NCBI GenBank assembly: GCA_002928735.1
Contig: PERL01000004.1
Coordinates: forward strand, 62,001 to 126,000
Reading direction: 5' to 3'
Length of the DNA stretch: 64,000 nucleotides
From: Hyphomicrobium sp.
GTDB taxonomy: Bacteria; Pseudomonadota; Alphaproteobacteria; Rhizobiales; Hyphomicrobiaceae
Positions within the stretch are counted from its first letter, which is position 1. The number at the start of each line of letters is the position of its first letter. The position numbers and the translations under genes were made by a program. This document shows positions 1-8,032 of the stretch, piece after piece. The notes beneath the pieces are model-generated. The model saw nothing but the letters and a program-made list of their open reading frames with translations, had not been told where the DNA came from and did no database searches.

Positions 1-640
1 GCAGCAGCGCGGCACCTTCAAGTTTCGCATACCGGATGAGGGATTGCGTCGCCGCGCGGACCTGGCTCACGGTGCCGGGCGCCGCATCGAGTTCATCCGA
101 CCACAGCGTCTGAATGGAATCGACGACGACGAGATCCGGCTTGGCTCCCGCATCCAGCGTCGCCAGAATATTCGCCAGATTGGTCTCGGCGGCCAACGCA
201 ACAGGTGCCGACGCCAATCCCAGCCGTTCTGCCCTGAGCCGCACCTGCGCCGTGGCTTCTTCACCTGAGAAATAGATCGCCCGCCGCCCCGCCCTCGCCA
301 GCGATGCGGAGAGCTGCAACAGCAGTGTCGATTTGCCGATGCCAGGTTCGCCACCGATCAACAGCGCCGATCCCGGCACGATGCCCCCGCCCGTCACGCG
401 ATCGAGTTCCGCCATGCCCGTCGTGAAGCGCGGCGCCTCATCCGCGCCGCCCGCCAACGTCCCGAGCTTGACCGCCTTGCCCTTCGACGCCCGCGTGATC
501 CCAGACCCCGGTGGCGGCCCCGCGTCGGTCTCCTCAGCTAGCGTATTCCACTCGCCGCACCCCGGACATTTCCCTGCCCAGCGTGGCGAGGATGCCCCGC
601 ACGCCTGACACACGTAGAGCGACTTTGACGCTTTCGCCAT
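1..640 (-). CDS. radA: DNA repair protein RadA, partial (N-terminal part; C-terminus beyond left edge)
   Basis: RadA is a RecA-like ATPase that promotes branch migration and processing of recombination intermediates. Reading from the ATG at 640 on the minus strand, the protein opens with a four-cysteine zinc finger (YVCQACGASSPRWAGKCPGC) and continues into an ATPase core with the P-loop GEPGIGKS. About 213 residues are present; the KNRFG region and Lon-like domain would lie to the left. The start codon overlaps the stop of alr by one base (TAATG), so the two are probably translationally coupled. The dnaB-alr-radA order is common in alphaproteobacteria. Confidence 0.95.
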   Translation of the reverse strand, partial: MAKASKSLYVCQACGASSPRWAGKCPGCGEWNTLAEETDAGPPPGSGITRASKGKAVKLGTLAGGADEAPRFTTGMAELDRVTGGGIVPGSALLIGGEPGIGKSTLLLQLSASLARAGRRAIYFSGEEATAQVRLRAERLGLASAPVALAAETNLANILATLDAGAKPDLVVVDSIQTLWSDELDAAPGTVSQVRAATQSLIRYAKLEGAALL

Positions 641-1806
641 TAAGCGCCGCCTCCGGCATAAACCCGCTGCATCCGCCGCCCCAGGCGCGTCAGGACCTCA
701 TAGCCGATGGTCCGCGCATCAGCCCCAACGGCCTCCAACGTCAGCGTTTGGCCGATCACCTCCGCCACGTCCCCGCGCGCCACAGGCAACCGGCAATCCG
801 TGACATCGACCGTGATCAGATCCATCGACACGCGCCCGACAATCGGCATCCGCGCGCCATGAATGATGACCGATCCGCCGGAAGCTCCCGTTGGCGCACT
901 GGCCGCGCGACCCAGACCATCAGCATATCCCACGGCCAACGTCGCTATCCGGCTTGCGCGCGGTGCTCGCCACGATCCCGAATATCCCACGGCCCCGCCG
1001 GGCTGAACGTCGCGCACCTGCAGCACACGCGCATAGACCGAAACAACCGACGACACCGGCGCCCGCGCACCGCGAAACGCCTGCCCGCCGTAGAGCGCAT
1101 ACCCCGGCCGCACCAGATCGAAATGAAAGTCCGGTCCAAGCATCAGTCCATCGGATGCCGCCAGCGACGCAGGCGCTCTTGGCAAAAGATGACGCAACAG
1201 CGTGAAGGCTTCCAATTGTGCCGCATTGGCCGGATCGGCCGGATCATCCGCCGCCGCGAGATGACTCATCACGAGCACCACATCGAGCGATTCCAGAAGT
1301 TCTGGCCGCGCCGCCAGCCGCTGCACCTCGTCCAATGGCAGCCCCAAACGATGGAGACCGCTATCGACGTGCAGCGCGCATGCGAGCCGCGCTCCGATCC
1401 GCCGCGCATGCGCAGCCCATTCCTCAACTTCCGCCAGACCGGCAAGACACGGAAGTGCAGCGGCTGCGAGAATGTCATCGGCCGCCCCCGGAAAGAGCCC
1501 ATCGAGCACAAAAATGCGCGCGCGCCCGTCCAGCGCCCGCGCTTCGGCCGCTTCGCGCGGCGTGGCCACAAAAAAAGTCTGGCATCCGGCCATCGCCAAC
1601 GCGGGCAGCACCCGTCCAATGCCAAGGCCATATGCGTCGGCTTTCACCACGGCCCCGCACTCAGCCGGAGCAACCCGCCGCGCCAACGCCCGCCAATTGT
1701 TGACCAGCGCATCAAGGTCGATGTGCAGAACACCCGTTTCCGCCCCGGCAATAGACACCGTGTCGGCAGGGAAGGGGGGTGATTTGATTTCGGGCCGCGT
1801 GGTCAT
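640..1806 (-). CDS. alr: Alanine racemase
   Basis: PLP enzyme converting L-alanine to D-alanine for peptidoglycan. The N-terminal barrel carries the cofactor lysine in VVKADAYGLG, with the LHVDSGLHRLG segment further on; the C-terminal beta domain has the VGYADGLGR segment and a closing YEVLTRLG motif. I chose the ATG at 1806 (MTTRPEIKS), giving 388 residues, the usual length. The open frame runs up to 1983, but that extension enters the 3' end of dnaB and is not Alr-like. It sits between dnaB and radA and shares a TAATG junction with radA. Confidence 0.96.
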   Translation of the reverse strand: MTTRPEIKSPPFPADTVSIAGAETGVLHIDLDALVNNWRALARRVAPAECGAVVKADAYGLGIGRVLPALAMAGCQTFFVATPREAAEARALDGRARIFVLDGLFPGAADDILAAAALPCLAGLAEVEEWAAHARRIGARLACALHVDSGLHRLGLPLDEVQRLAARPELLESLDVVLVMSHLAAADDPADPANAAQLEAFTLLRHLLPRAPASLAASDGLMLGPDFHFDLVRPGYALYGGQAFRGARAPVSSVVSVYARVLQVRDVQPGGAVGYSGSWRAPRASRIATLAVGYADGLGRAASAPTGASGGSVIIHGARMPIVGRVSMDLITVDVTDCRLPVARGDVAEVIGQTLTLEAVGADARTIGYEVLTRLGRRMQRVYAGGGA

Positions 1807-1885
1807 ACCCGCTCTTTCGCACACCACGGCGGCCCAGGCGAGGCCACCCGTGCCACACGCCGCAGCCCCGTGTTCCAAATCGCGG

Positions 1886-3403
1886 CTATTCCATCCGCTC
1901 CGGCAGCCATGCATCGCGCGCCAAATTGCCGAACCGCGTGAACTGGCTCTCGAACGCCAGCGGCACCGTGCCGACCGGACCATGACGCTGCTTGCCGATG
2001 ATGACCTCGGCCTTGCCCGAGACCTGCATCATCTTCTGCTGCCATTCCTGGAACTTCGGATCGCTCTCGGCGGGCTTCAGGCGCTCGACGTAATATTCCT
2101 CGCGGAAGACGAACATCACAACGTCGGCGTCCTGCTCGATCGATCCCGATTCACGCAAGTCCGACAGCTGCGGGCGCTTGTCCTCGCGTTGCTCCACCGC
2201 ACGCGACAGCTGTGACAGCGCGATGATGGGCACCTGCAATTCCTTCGCCAGCGCCTTCAGCCCCGTCGTGATCTCCGTGATTTCCTGCACGCGGTTCGCA
2301 CTTGAAGACTTCGACGATCCCGCCAGCAGCTGCAAGTAGTCAATGATCAGAAGCCCAAGACCGTGCTGCCGCTTCAGCTTACGCGCCCGCGCGGCAAGCT
2401 GCGCCACCGTGATGCCGCCCGTCTGGTCGATAAACAGCGGCGCCCGGCTCATCTCCTGCGAGACGACAACGAGCTTATTGAACTCGTCCTGCGTGATCAT
2501 TCCGCGCCGGATCTTCTCCGATGGGATCTCAGCCTGTTCCGAAAGAATACGCGTGGCGAGCTGTTCGGCCGACATTTCCAGCGAGAAGAACCCGACCTTG
2601 GCCCCCTCGACGGCTTTCTCCTCGCCGTTAGCCTGGATTTCCGCCCGATACGCCTTGGCGACATTATAGGCGATGTTGGTCACAAGCGCCGTCTTCCCCA
2701 TCGACGGACGGCCGGCGAGAATGATGAGGTCCGACGACTGCAACCCGCCGAGCTTGGAATCAAGATCTGTCAGCCCCGTCGAGATGCCCGACAAATGACC
2801 GTCGCGCTCGTAGGCCAGATTGGCCATCTCGATCGCGTGTGTCAGCGCCGTGCCGAACGACAGGAATCCCTGCCCGTATTTGCCCTTTTCCGCGAGCGCA
2901 TAGAGCTTGCCTTCGACCTCGGCGATCTGGTCATCCGGCGAATGATCGACGGCACTATCAAACGCCGTGTTGACCAGATCCTCGCCGATCACGATCAGAT
3001 TGCGGCGGATCGCCAGATCGTAAATCGTCTGCCCATAATCGTGCGCGTTGATGATCGTCGTGGCGCTCGCCGCCAGCCGGCCGAGATACTGCGGCACGGT
3101 CATGTTCGGCCCGATCGGCTCGGCGTTCTCAAAGAACGTCTTGAGCGTTACGGGGGTTGCCTGCTTGCCGGCTTGAATCAGCTTCGTCGCTGTCTCGTAG
3201 ATCTCGGCATGCAGCGGATCATAGAAGTGGACCGGATCGAGAAAGTCGGTCACCCGGTCCAGCGCTTCATTGTTGACGAGGATCGCACCCAGCAAAGCCT
3301 GCTCGGCCTCGATGTTGTGCGGCACCTGACGGAAATTGACCGGCTCCGTAGCGTTCGCCACGGCGCGCAGTTTTTCGGAGGGGAGAAATGCGGGTTCAGC
3401 CAT
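1886..3403 (-). CDS. dnaB: Replicative DNA helicase DnaB
   Basis: Hexameric 5'-3' helicase of the replication fork. The N-terminal domain (about residues 20-130) includes the typical HNIEAEQALLGAIL segment; the RecA-like domain holds the Walker A motif AGRPSMGKTAL, the Walker B region LLIIDYLQLL and the RESGSIEQDADVVMF arginine-finger region. The length of 505 residues matches the family. The start MAEPAFLPSEK is the first in-frame ATG. No intein or insertion is visible. It is followed on the same strand by alr and radA. Confidence 0.97.
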   Translation of the reverse strand: MAEPAFLPSEKLRAVANATEPVNFRQVPHNIEAEQALLGAILVNNEALDRVTDFLDPVHFYDPLHAEIYETATKLIQAGKQATPVTLKTFFENAEPIGPNMTVPQYLGRLAASATTIINAHDYGQTIYDLAIRRNLIVIGEDLVNTAFDSAVDHSPDDQIAEVEGKLYALAEKGKYGQGFLSFGTALTHAIEMANLAYERDGHLSGISTGLTDLDSKLGGLQSSDLIILAGRPSMGKTALVTNIAYNVAKAYRAEIQANGEEKAVEGAKVGFFSLEMSAEQLATRILSEQAEIPSEKIRRGMITQDEFNKLVVVSQEMSRAPLFIDQTGGITVAQLAARARKLKRQHGLGLLIIDYLQLLAGSSKSSSANRVQEITEITTGLKALAKELQVPIIALSQLSRAVEQREDKRPQLSDLRESGSIEQDADVVMFVFREEYYVERLKPAESDPKFQEWQQKMMQVSGKAEVIIGKQRHGPVGTVPLAFESQFTRFGNLARDAWLPERME

Positions 3404-3720
3404 GCCGAAAGTGCTACCGCGAGTCCCTCACCCTCCGCTGATCCGAATCGCACCGGATCTGCCCGTCAACTGGAAGCTATCCTACTTTTCCACAATCGGG
3501 GGAGAGACAACTCTAGCTCACGGTAGCGGCAGTGTCCGCATCAGTCACGAGCGGCGAGGATCAGCACTTTGCAACAGGTGGAGCTTGATTCATTTTCGAG
3601 CAAGCAGAAGGCGACGACCTTCAGGCCGTCGAACTCTGTTTCAAGCTAGGCGTCCGGAAGGACGTTCTCCATGTCGACATCGGCGTGGAACCACCCCGGC
3701 TCAACCGTATGAACGGGGGT
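3404..3720. other. Intergenic stretch upstream of dnaB, no supported gene
   Basis: About 317 bases between dnaB and a small lipoprotein gene, presumably holding the dnaB promoter. On the plus strand the frame is open from about 3589 and reads FEQAEGDDLQAVELCFKLG and onward, which looks faintly protein-like. It has no good start codon and soon runs antisense into the lipoprotein gene. It may be a remnant of a decayed gene or chance coding in GC-rich DNA; I do not recognise it. Confidence 0.4.
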
Positions 3721-4089
3721 TTAGCTTCTGCGGGGCGGAATGGATGCCGTTGCACCGCCAGGACCACAGCGTTGGTTTGCAAGGGTGCCGAGATACTCGT
3801 TGCGCTGCGAAAGAGCCCGGCCTTCTTTGCCGGCGGCATCTTGAAAGTCCATTCCGAACCAAACCGGCCAGATGACCAACCCCACCACTCCAGCAGCGAC
3901 GTTCTGCGTTACCTTCCACCCTTCTTCGCGGGCGAGATCGGTGATGCGATCGTTGTTGATCTTGGCTTCCGCGATGATCTGCTCACACGTGAGGTGCGGA
4001 TCGTTGACCTGCACGATCGGAACCATGTCAGGAGCACGCCCGGCGCAGCCAACCAGCGCGAAAGCCAATAAGAGTGGTGAAAATCGCAT
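3721..4089 (-). CDS. Small predicted lipoprotein, function unknown
   Basis: A 122-residue protein with a short N-terminal hydrophobic segment ending in a lipobox (LLAFALVGC, Cys15), so it is probably a lipid-anchored periplasmic protein. The mature part contains DPHLTCEQIIAEAKINNDR, a segment I have seen in small uncharacterised alphaproteobacterial lipoproteins, then a second hydrophobic stretch (about residues 66-80, GVVGLVIWPVWFG) and a charged C-terminus. It lies downstream of purQ on the same strand, 124 bases away, and may be read from the same transcript. Function is unknown. Confidence 0.75.
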   Translation of the reverse strand: MRFSPLLLAFALVGCAGRAPDMVPIVQVNDPHLTCEQIIAEAKINNDRITDLAREEGWKVTQNVAAGVVGLVIWPVWFGMDFQDAAGKEGRALSQRNEYLGTLANQRCGPGGATASIPPRRS

Positions 4090-4213
4090 GTCCCTGACCT
4101 CAAAATATCGGGTCGGAGACTAAGTCTATGCCCTCGCGACGCAAGTAGGACTTCACTATAATCTGTGTGCAGAGGCAAATCTGTCACGATGCTCGCGAAA
4201 TCTTCCTAATCCC

Positions 4214-4918
4214 TCACGCCGCATCCGCCGTCAGGCTGATCACGGCGCTTTCGAAAATGCGCCGCCCGTCGGTGCCGCCCAGCGCCGCTTCATAAAGCCG
4301 TTCCGGATGCGGCATCATCCCCAGAATGCGCCCCGTCGAATCGGTGATGCCGGCGATATTGCGCTGGGCACCGTTGGGCGATGTCGCATCGCTCACTACA
4401 CCCGCCTCATCGCAATACCGGAACGCGACGCGACCTTCGCCTTCAAGCCGGTCGAGTGTGTCGGTGTCGGCAAAGTAATTGCCCTCCGCATGCGCAATGG
4501 GAACCTTGATCACCTCGCCTTTGCGGCAGCAGCGCGAGAAGAACGTATCGTCCCGCTCGACCCTCAAATGCACGTCCTTGCAGATGAATTTGAGCGAGCG
4601 GTTGCGCATCAGCACGCCCGGCAGCAGCCCGGATTCGCACAGCACCTGAAAGCCGTTGCAGATGCCCAATACCGGCGTCCCGGCTTTCGCCTTGCTGATC
4701 ACGTCCTTCATGATCGGCGAGTGCGCCGCCATGGCCCCGCAGCGCAGATAATCGCCGTAGGAAAACCCGCCCGGCAGAACGATCAAATCAGACGCCGGCA
4801 CGCTGGCGTCTCCGTGCCAAATCATGGCCGGCGCGACACCCGTGATCCGCTCGATCGCAACCTTCACGTCGCGATCGCAGTTGGACCCGGGAAAAACGAT
4901 GACGGAAGCTCTGATCAT
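4214..4918 (-). CDS. purQ: Phosphoribosylformylglycinamidine synthase, glutaminase subunit PurQ
   Basis: Glutamine amidotransferase subunit of FGAM synthase, step 4 of purine synthesis, supplying ammonia to PurL with PurS as partner. The class I glutaminase triad is visible: nucleophile Cys in [10 protein letters not shown], and His-Glu in MMPHPER. The start [17 protein letters not shown] at 4918 gives 234 residues; the longer open frame to 5071 only adds residues overlapping the upstream gene. The ATG overlaps the upstream stop (ATGA). purL is not in this window; downstream lies a small lipoprotein gene instead. Confidence 0.96.
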   Translation of the reverse strand: MIRASVIVFPGSNCDRDVKVAIERITGVAPAMIWHGDASVPASDLIVLPGGFSYGDYLRCGAMAAHSPIMKDVISKAKAGTPVLGICNGFQVLCESGLLPGVLMRNRSLKFICKDVHLRVERDDTFFSRCCRKGEVIKVPIAHAEGNYFADTDTLDRLEGEGRVAFRYCDEAGVVSDATSPNGAQRNIAGITDSTGRILGMMPHPERLYEAALGGTDGRRIFESAVISLTADAA

Positions 4919-5424
4919 GATCCGGTCCTGCATGAACCCTCTTCGAGGGACTCGATTTCTTTGCCGCTGAACGTCGTCGCGCGCAAGTCGAGGGTCTTGG
5001 ATTTCACCACCGCAAGCAGCAGCATCTCGCCCTCTTTCAACTCTGTGATGGACTTGGGCGCGGGCGACCACAACTCGATGTTACCGTCGGCGCCGACCGA
5101 CAGTGGACACGCCTCCGCGCAGACTTTGGCCTCCCGGAGGCCGAGCGATCCCGCATGTGCGTCCGCCACCGATACGATCCGCCATGCCCCAGACGGCGGC
5201 TTTGTCGCCTCGTCCTTCAGGACCAACGAAATTTTCAGCTCACCCGTCGTGGCATTGGCGGCGTCCGTTTTCACCACCACGGATTTGGTCCTGCACGTCA
5301 GTTCCACGGGCTTGGCGACAACCAGCGTCAACGCGGGAAGTGCGGGAGCATCAGCCGCCTGCGCTGCACCTGGCAGCAAAATCATCAGGGCGGTAGCCAG
5401 CCTCGCCATGCCAGTCCTCGCCAT
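4915..5424 (-). CDS. Predicted exported protein embedded in the purine operon, function unknown
   Basis: A 169-residue protein from the ATG at 5424 (or about five residues shorter from 5409) with an N-terminal signal peptide ending in an AQAA cleavage-type site. The mature part has three spaced cysteines (in [17 protein letters not shown]) and one near the end, suggesting disulfides and an extracytoplasmic location. I recognise no domain. It begins one base after the stop of the small membrane protein and its own stop overlaps the purQ start (ATGA), so it is clearly co-translated with purine genes although nothing in it suggests a purine role. Confidence 0.8.
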   Translation of the reverse strand: MARTGMARLATALMILLPGAAQAADAPALPALTLVVAKPVELTCRTKSVVVKTDAANATTGELKISLVLKDEATKPPSGAWRIVSVADAHAGSLGLREAKVCAEACPLSVGADGNIELWSPAPKSITELKEGEMLLLAVVKSKTLDLRATTFSGKEIESLEEGSCRTGS

Positions 5425-5425
5425 G

Positions 5426-5575
5426 TTAGTCCGGCAAGGTGAAGACGACGATGGCAGCCGCCACCAGCACCGGCAAAACCGCGAACAGCGCAAACTTCAC
5501 CGCCATGAACACCACCGCGCGGCGTGCATCGTCGCCGCCATGAGACCGGTCGCCCGCGCCATCGCTTGGGCTCAT
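5426..5575 (-). CDS. 49-residue single-pass membrane protein within the purine operon
   Basis: A short ORF starting at the ATG that overlaps the purS stop (ATGA). A polar, charged N-terminus of about 22 residues is followed by one hydrophobic segment (VKFALFAVLPVLVAAAIVVF), predicting a single-pass inner-membrane protein with almost nothing outside. It ends one base before the start of the exported protein gene. The open frame extends upstream to 5632, but the junction argues for the 5575 start. Function is unknown; close coupling suggests it acts with the following exported protein. Confidence 0.65.
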   Translation of the reverse strand: MSPSDGAGDRSHGGDDARRAVVFMAVKFALFAVLPVLVAAAIVVFTLPD

Positions 5576-5814
5576 GGCACCAGATCGTAAGCGTAGTTTT
5601 CGATCACCGTATTGGCGAGCAGGTCTTTGCACATCTGTTCGACAATCGCCCGAGCCTTGGCCTGATCGGTCTCGTTCAACTGAACTTCGATGAACTTGCC
5701 CTGACGGACATCCCCGACATTGGAGATCCCGAGGCCGCGCACCGCGCCCTCGATGGCCTTACCTTGCGGATCAAGCACGCCGTTTTTGAGTGTGATGCGA
5801 ATGAGCGCCTTCAT
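5572..5814 (-). CDS. purS: Phosphoribosylformylglycinamidine synthase subunit PurS
   Basis: Small structural subunit that bridges PurQ and PurL in the multi-chain FGAM synthase. The 80-residue product from the ATG at 5814 has the family pattern: an opening strand LKNGVLDPQGKAIE, then GLGISNVGDVRQGKFIEVQL, and a C-terminal CKDLLANTVIENY. The upstream extension to 5856 is not family-like. It follows purC on the minus strand with an 87-base gap, and its stop overlaps the start of the 49-residue membrane protein. Confidence 0.96.
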   Translation of the reverse strand: MKALIRITLKNGVLDPQGKAIEGAVRGLGISNVGDVRQGKFIEVQLNETDQAKARAIVEQMCKDLLANTVIENYAYDLVP

Positions 5815-5901
5815 ATCGGTCTCCGGCAGCCGGCGATCGGCAACCGCGCACCCCAACCGAACGGCGTCGGTTGCCGGCTGCCGGTTGCCCGATGCCGCAA
5901 A

Positions 5902-6690
5902 TCAGTTGGGTTTCCCCGTGGGATTGGACGCAACAAGCACCGGACCCGATCCCTTCGGGCGCGGGTTTTCCGTCAGCACGCCAAGCCGGCGCGCGACTTC
6001 CTGATAGGCTTCGAGCACCCCGCCCAAATCGCGGCGGAAGCGGTCCTTGTCGAGCTTGTCGCCCGACGTAATGTCCCACAAGCGGCAGCAATCCGGGCTG
6101 ATCTCGTCGGCCAGCACGATCCGCACCTGCTCATTGTCCCACAGCCGGCCAAACTCGACCTTGAAGTCGATGAGCCGGATACCGATGCCGAGAAACAGGC
6201 CGACGAGGAAGTCGTTGATGCGCAGCGCCAGCTGCATGATCTCGTCGATTTCCTGAGGCGTCGCCCAGCCAAAAGCCGTAATGTGCTCTTCCGAAACCAT
6301 CGGGTCGTTCAGCGCATCGGCCTTGTAGTAGAACTCGATGATCGAGCGCGGCAGTGCCGTGCCCTCTTCCAGGCCGAGACGCGTGGCCAGCGATCCAGCC
6401 GCCACGTTGCGCACCACAACTTCGAGCGGCACGATCTCAACTTCGCGGATCAACTGCTCGCGCATGTTCAGCCGCTTGATGAAATGGGTCGGCACACCGA
6501 TCTCACCGAGCCGCGAGAAGATGTACTCTGAAATGCGATTGTTGAGCACGCCCTTGCCTTCGATGAGGGCATGCTTCTTCGCATTGAACGCGGTCGCGTC
6601 ATCCTTGAAGTGCTGGATCAGAGTGCCGGGCTCGGGACCCTCATACAGGACCTTGGCCTTGCCCTCGTAAATCCGCCGCCGCTTGCTCAT
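5902..6690 (-). CDS. purC: Phosphoribosylaminoimidazole-succinocarboxamide synthase (SAICAR synthetase)
   Basis: Ligates aspartate to CAIR in purine biosynthesis. Family motifs include [16 protein letters not shown] at the start, the central [13 protein letters not shown] segment, LIDFKVEFG, and the closing [14 protein letters not shown]. The start at 6690 (MSKRRR) has AGGA five bases upstream and gives 262 residues; the ATG at 6726 lacks this. First gene of the purC-purS-x-x-purQ unit. A structured 350-base leader lies upstream, beyond which the zeta-subunit gene diverges. Confidence 0.97.
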   Translation of the reverse strand: MSKRRRIYEGKAKVLYEGPEPGTLIQHFKDDATAFNAKKHALIEGKGVLNNRISEYIFSRLGEIGVPTHFIKRLNMREQLIREVEIVPLEVVVRNVAAGSLATRLGLEEGTALPRSIIEFYYKADALNDPMVSEEHITAFGWATPQEIDEIMQLALRINDFLVGLFLGIGIRLIDFKVEFGRLWDNEQVRIVLADEISPDCCRLWDITSGDKLDKDRFRRDLGGVLEAYQEVARRLGVLTENPRPKGSGPVLVASNPTGKPN

Positions 6691-6804
6691 CGATCCTGGT
6701 CCTTTGACGATCACGCTCATGCTCACTCAACACAACGGCAACACGCGCCACCAATGCCACTGCCCTTTGATGTTGCAGGTTTATTCTGCTTCTTGTGGGG
6801 GTAG

Positions 6805-6855
6805 GGTTCGGCCGCGCCAGTCTTCAAATGCGACTGCAGGGACCCTAGCCGAACC
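6805..6855. promoter_or_regulatory. Nested inverted repeats in the purC/zeta-subunit divergent intergenic region (6691-7044)
   Basis: The 354-base region between purC and the divergent zeta-subunit gene has no supported ORF. It contains an outer inverted repeat GGTTCGGC (6805-6812) / GCCGAACC (6848-6855) enclosing an inner one CAGTC (6818-6822) / GACTG (6832-6836). In the minus direction this falls about 115-165 bases before the purC start, so it could be a leader structure or an operator. There is no T-run, so a terminator is unlikely. No known riboswitch class is recognised. Confidence 0.35.
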
Positions 6856-7044
6856 GGGGGGGAGAAACAATCTTAACGACGCCGCACCGCCCCCCATCCC
6901 GGCTCAATGGTTCACGTCATCCACAAGCCGTTGATTTGTCATGTGGGACCGGTTAGGCAGCAGGCAACGGGCGTCACGGGAGATTGAGATACAACCGACG
7001 TCGACACCCGAACAATTCAGGAACAGTCCCTTGGGAGAGCCCGA

Positions 7045-7368
7045 ATGACCACCTTCAACGAACGCGAAAAGGCCTTCGAGAGCAAATTCGCCCGCGATGG
7101 CGAACTCAAGTTCAAAGCCGAATCGCGGCGCAACAAGGCCCTGGCCGAATGGGCCGGCGGCCTGATGGGCCTCAACGGTTCCGCCCTTGAGGACTACATC
7201 AAGGACGTGCGCAAGGCCGACCTCGCTGAAAAAGGCGATGACGATGTCTTCCGCAAGGTCAAGGCCGACCTCGCCGCCAAAGGCCTTTCGGTCGCCGATG
7301 AGGACATCCGGAAGGTCATGTACGAGTCGTTGGCGAAGGCCGTGAACGACCTCGAAAAGCCGGCCTGA
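7045..7368 (+). CDS. DUF1476 protein, F1-ATPase inhibitor zeta subunit
   Basis: A 107-residue, highly charged helical protein of the DUF1476 family, the alphaproteobacterial zeta subunit first characterised in Paracoccus, which binds F1 and blocks ATP hydrolysis. The sequence opens with the conserved MTTFNEREKAFESKFA and carries RRNKALAEWAGGLMGL; the N-terminal segment is the inhibitory region in studied homologues. A GGGAG ribosome-binding site lies just upstream. Its position diverging from purC is common in alphaproteobacteria, away from the atp operon. Confidence 0.93.
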   Translation: MTTFNEREKAFESKFARDGELKFKAESRRNKALAEWAGGLMGLNGSALEDYIKDVRKADLAEKGDDDVFRKVKADLAAKGLSVADEDIRKVMYESLAKAVNDLEKPA

Positions 7369-7408
7369 TCCCCGGCCCGCATCGACAGTTACCCCTGCGT
7401 CACTAATG

Positions 7409-8032
7409 TCACGCGTCCGGTGTGCGTTTCAACGCCACCGGCGCGGCTGACAAGCGTTGCATGAAAATGCCGAACGCCAAGAGACCGTCCGGCCAGGGGC
7501 CATGTCCACTGGCCACATTAAGGTGGCCGACTTCGCCGCTCTCGATCACCGTTGATCCCCAAGATCCAGCCATCCCGCGCGCCCGCTCCAGCGTGCAGTA
7601 GGGGTCATTCGCCGACGCCACGACAACTGATGGAAACGGCAGGATCGCGCGCGGCACGGGAGCAAAGCCCGACTCCATCCCCGCGCCGAAGGTCTCTCCC
7701 GCCGTCACAGGCCAATCGCCCGCGTTGTCGACATCCGCGGGTGCCACCAGAAAAGCCCCAACTGGCGGCGCCGGCAGCCGCGCCAACTTGGCGCCCGCAT
7801 GCGCCACCGCGATCGTACCCAAGCTATGGGCAACGAGCACCACCGGCCGCACGGACTGCGCCGCCGCTTCGACGATCCGCGCCACCCACGCATCCCGGTC
7901 AGGCCGAATCCAGTCGTCCTGCTCCACGCGCCGCGCGGTCTTGAGGTTCTTCTCCCACCGCGTCTGCCAGTGGTCCGCCCCGGAACTCGACCAGCCCGGG
8001 ATGATGAGAATATCGGCTTCGGATGTCTTCAT
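7409..8032 (-). CDS. RBBP9/YdeN-family alpha/beta serine hydrolase
   Basis: A 207-residue cytoplasmic hydrolase. The N-terminal IIPGWSSSGADHWQTRWE is characteristic of the RBBP9/YdeN family; the catalytic triad can be read as Ser in VAHSLGT, Asp in SANDPYC and His in GEVGHLN. The start MKTSEADILI at 8032 overlaps the stop of the SecY-like gene (ATGA); the open frame beyond this to 8098 lies inside that gene. Substrate is unknown. Translational coupling to a SecY-family membrane protein is unusual and suggests a shared role. Confidence 0.88.
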   Translation of the reverse strand: MKTSEADILIIPGWSSSGADHWQTRWEKNLKTARRVEQDDWIRPDRDAWVARIVEAAAQSVRPVVLVAHSLGTIAVAHAGAKLARLPAPPVGAFLVAPADVDNAGDWPVTAGETFGAGMESGFAPVPRAILPFPSVVVASANDPYCTLERARGMAGSWGSTVIESGEVGHLNVASGHGPWPDGLLAFGIFMQRLSAAPVALKRTPDA

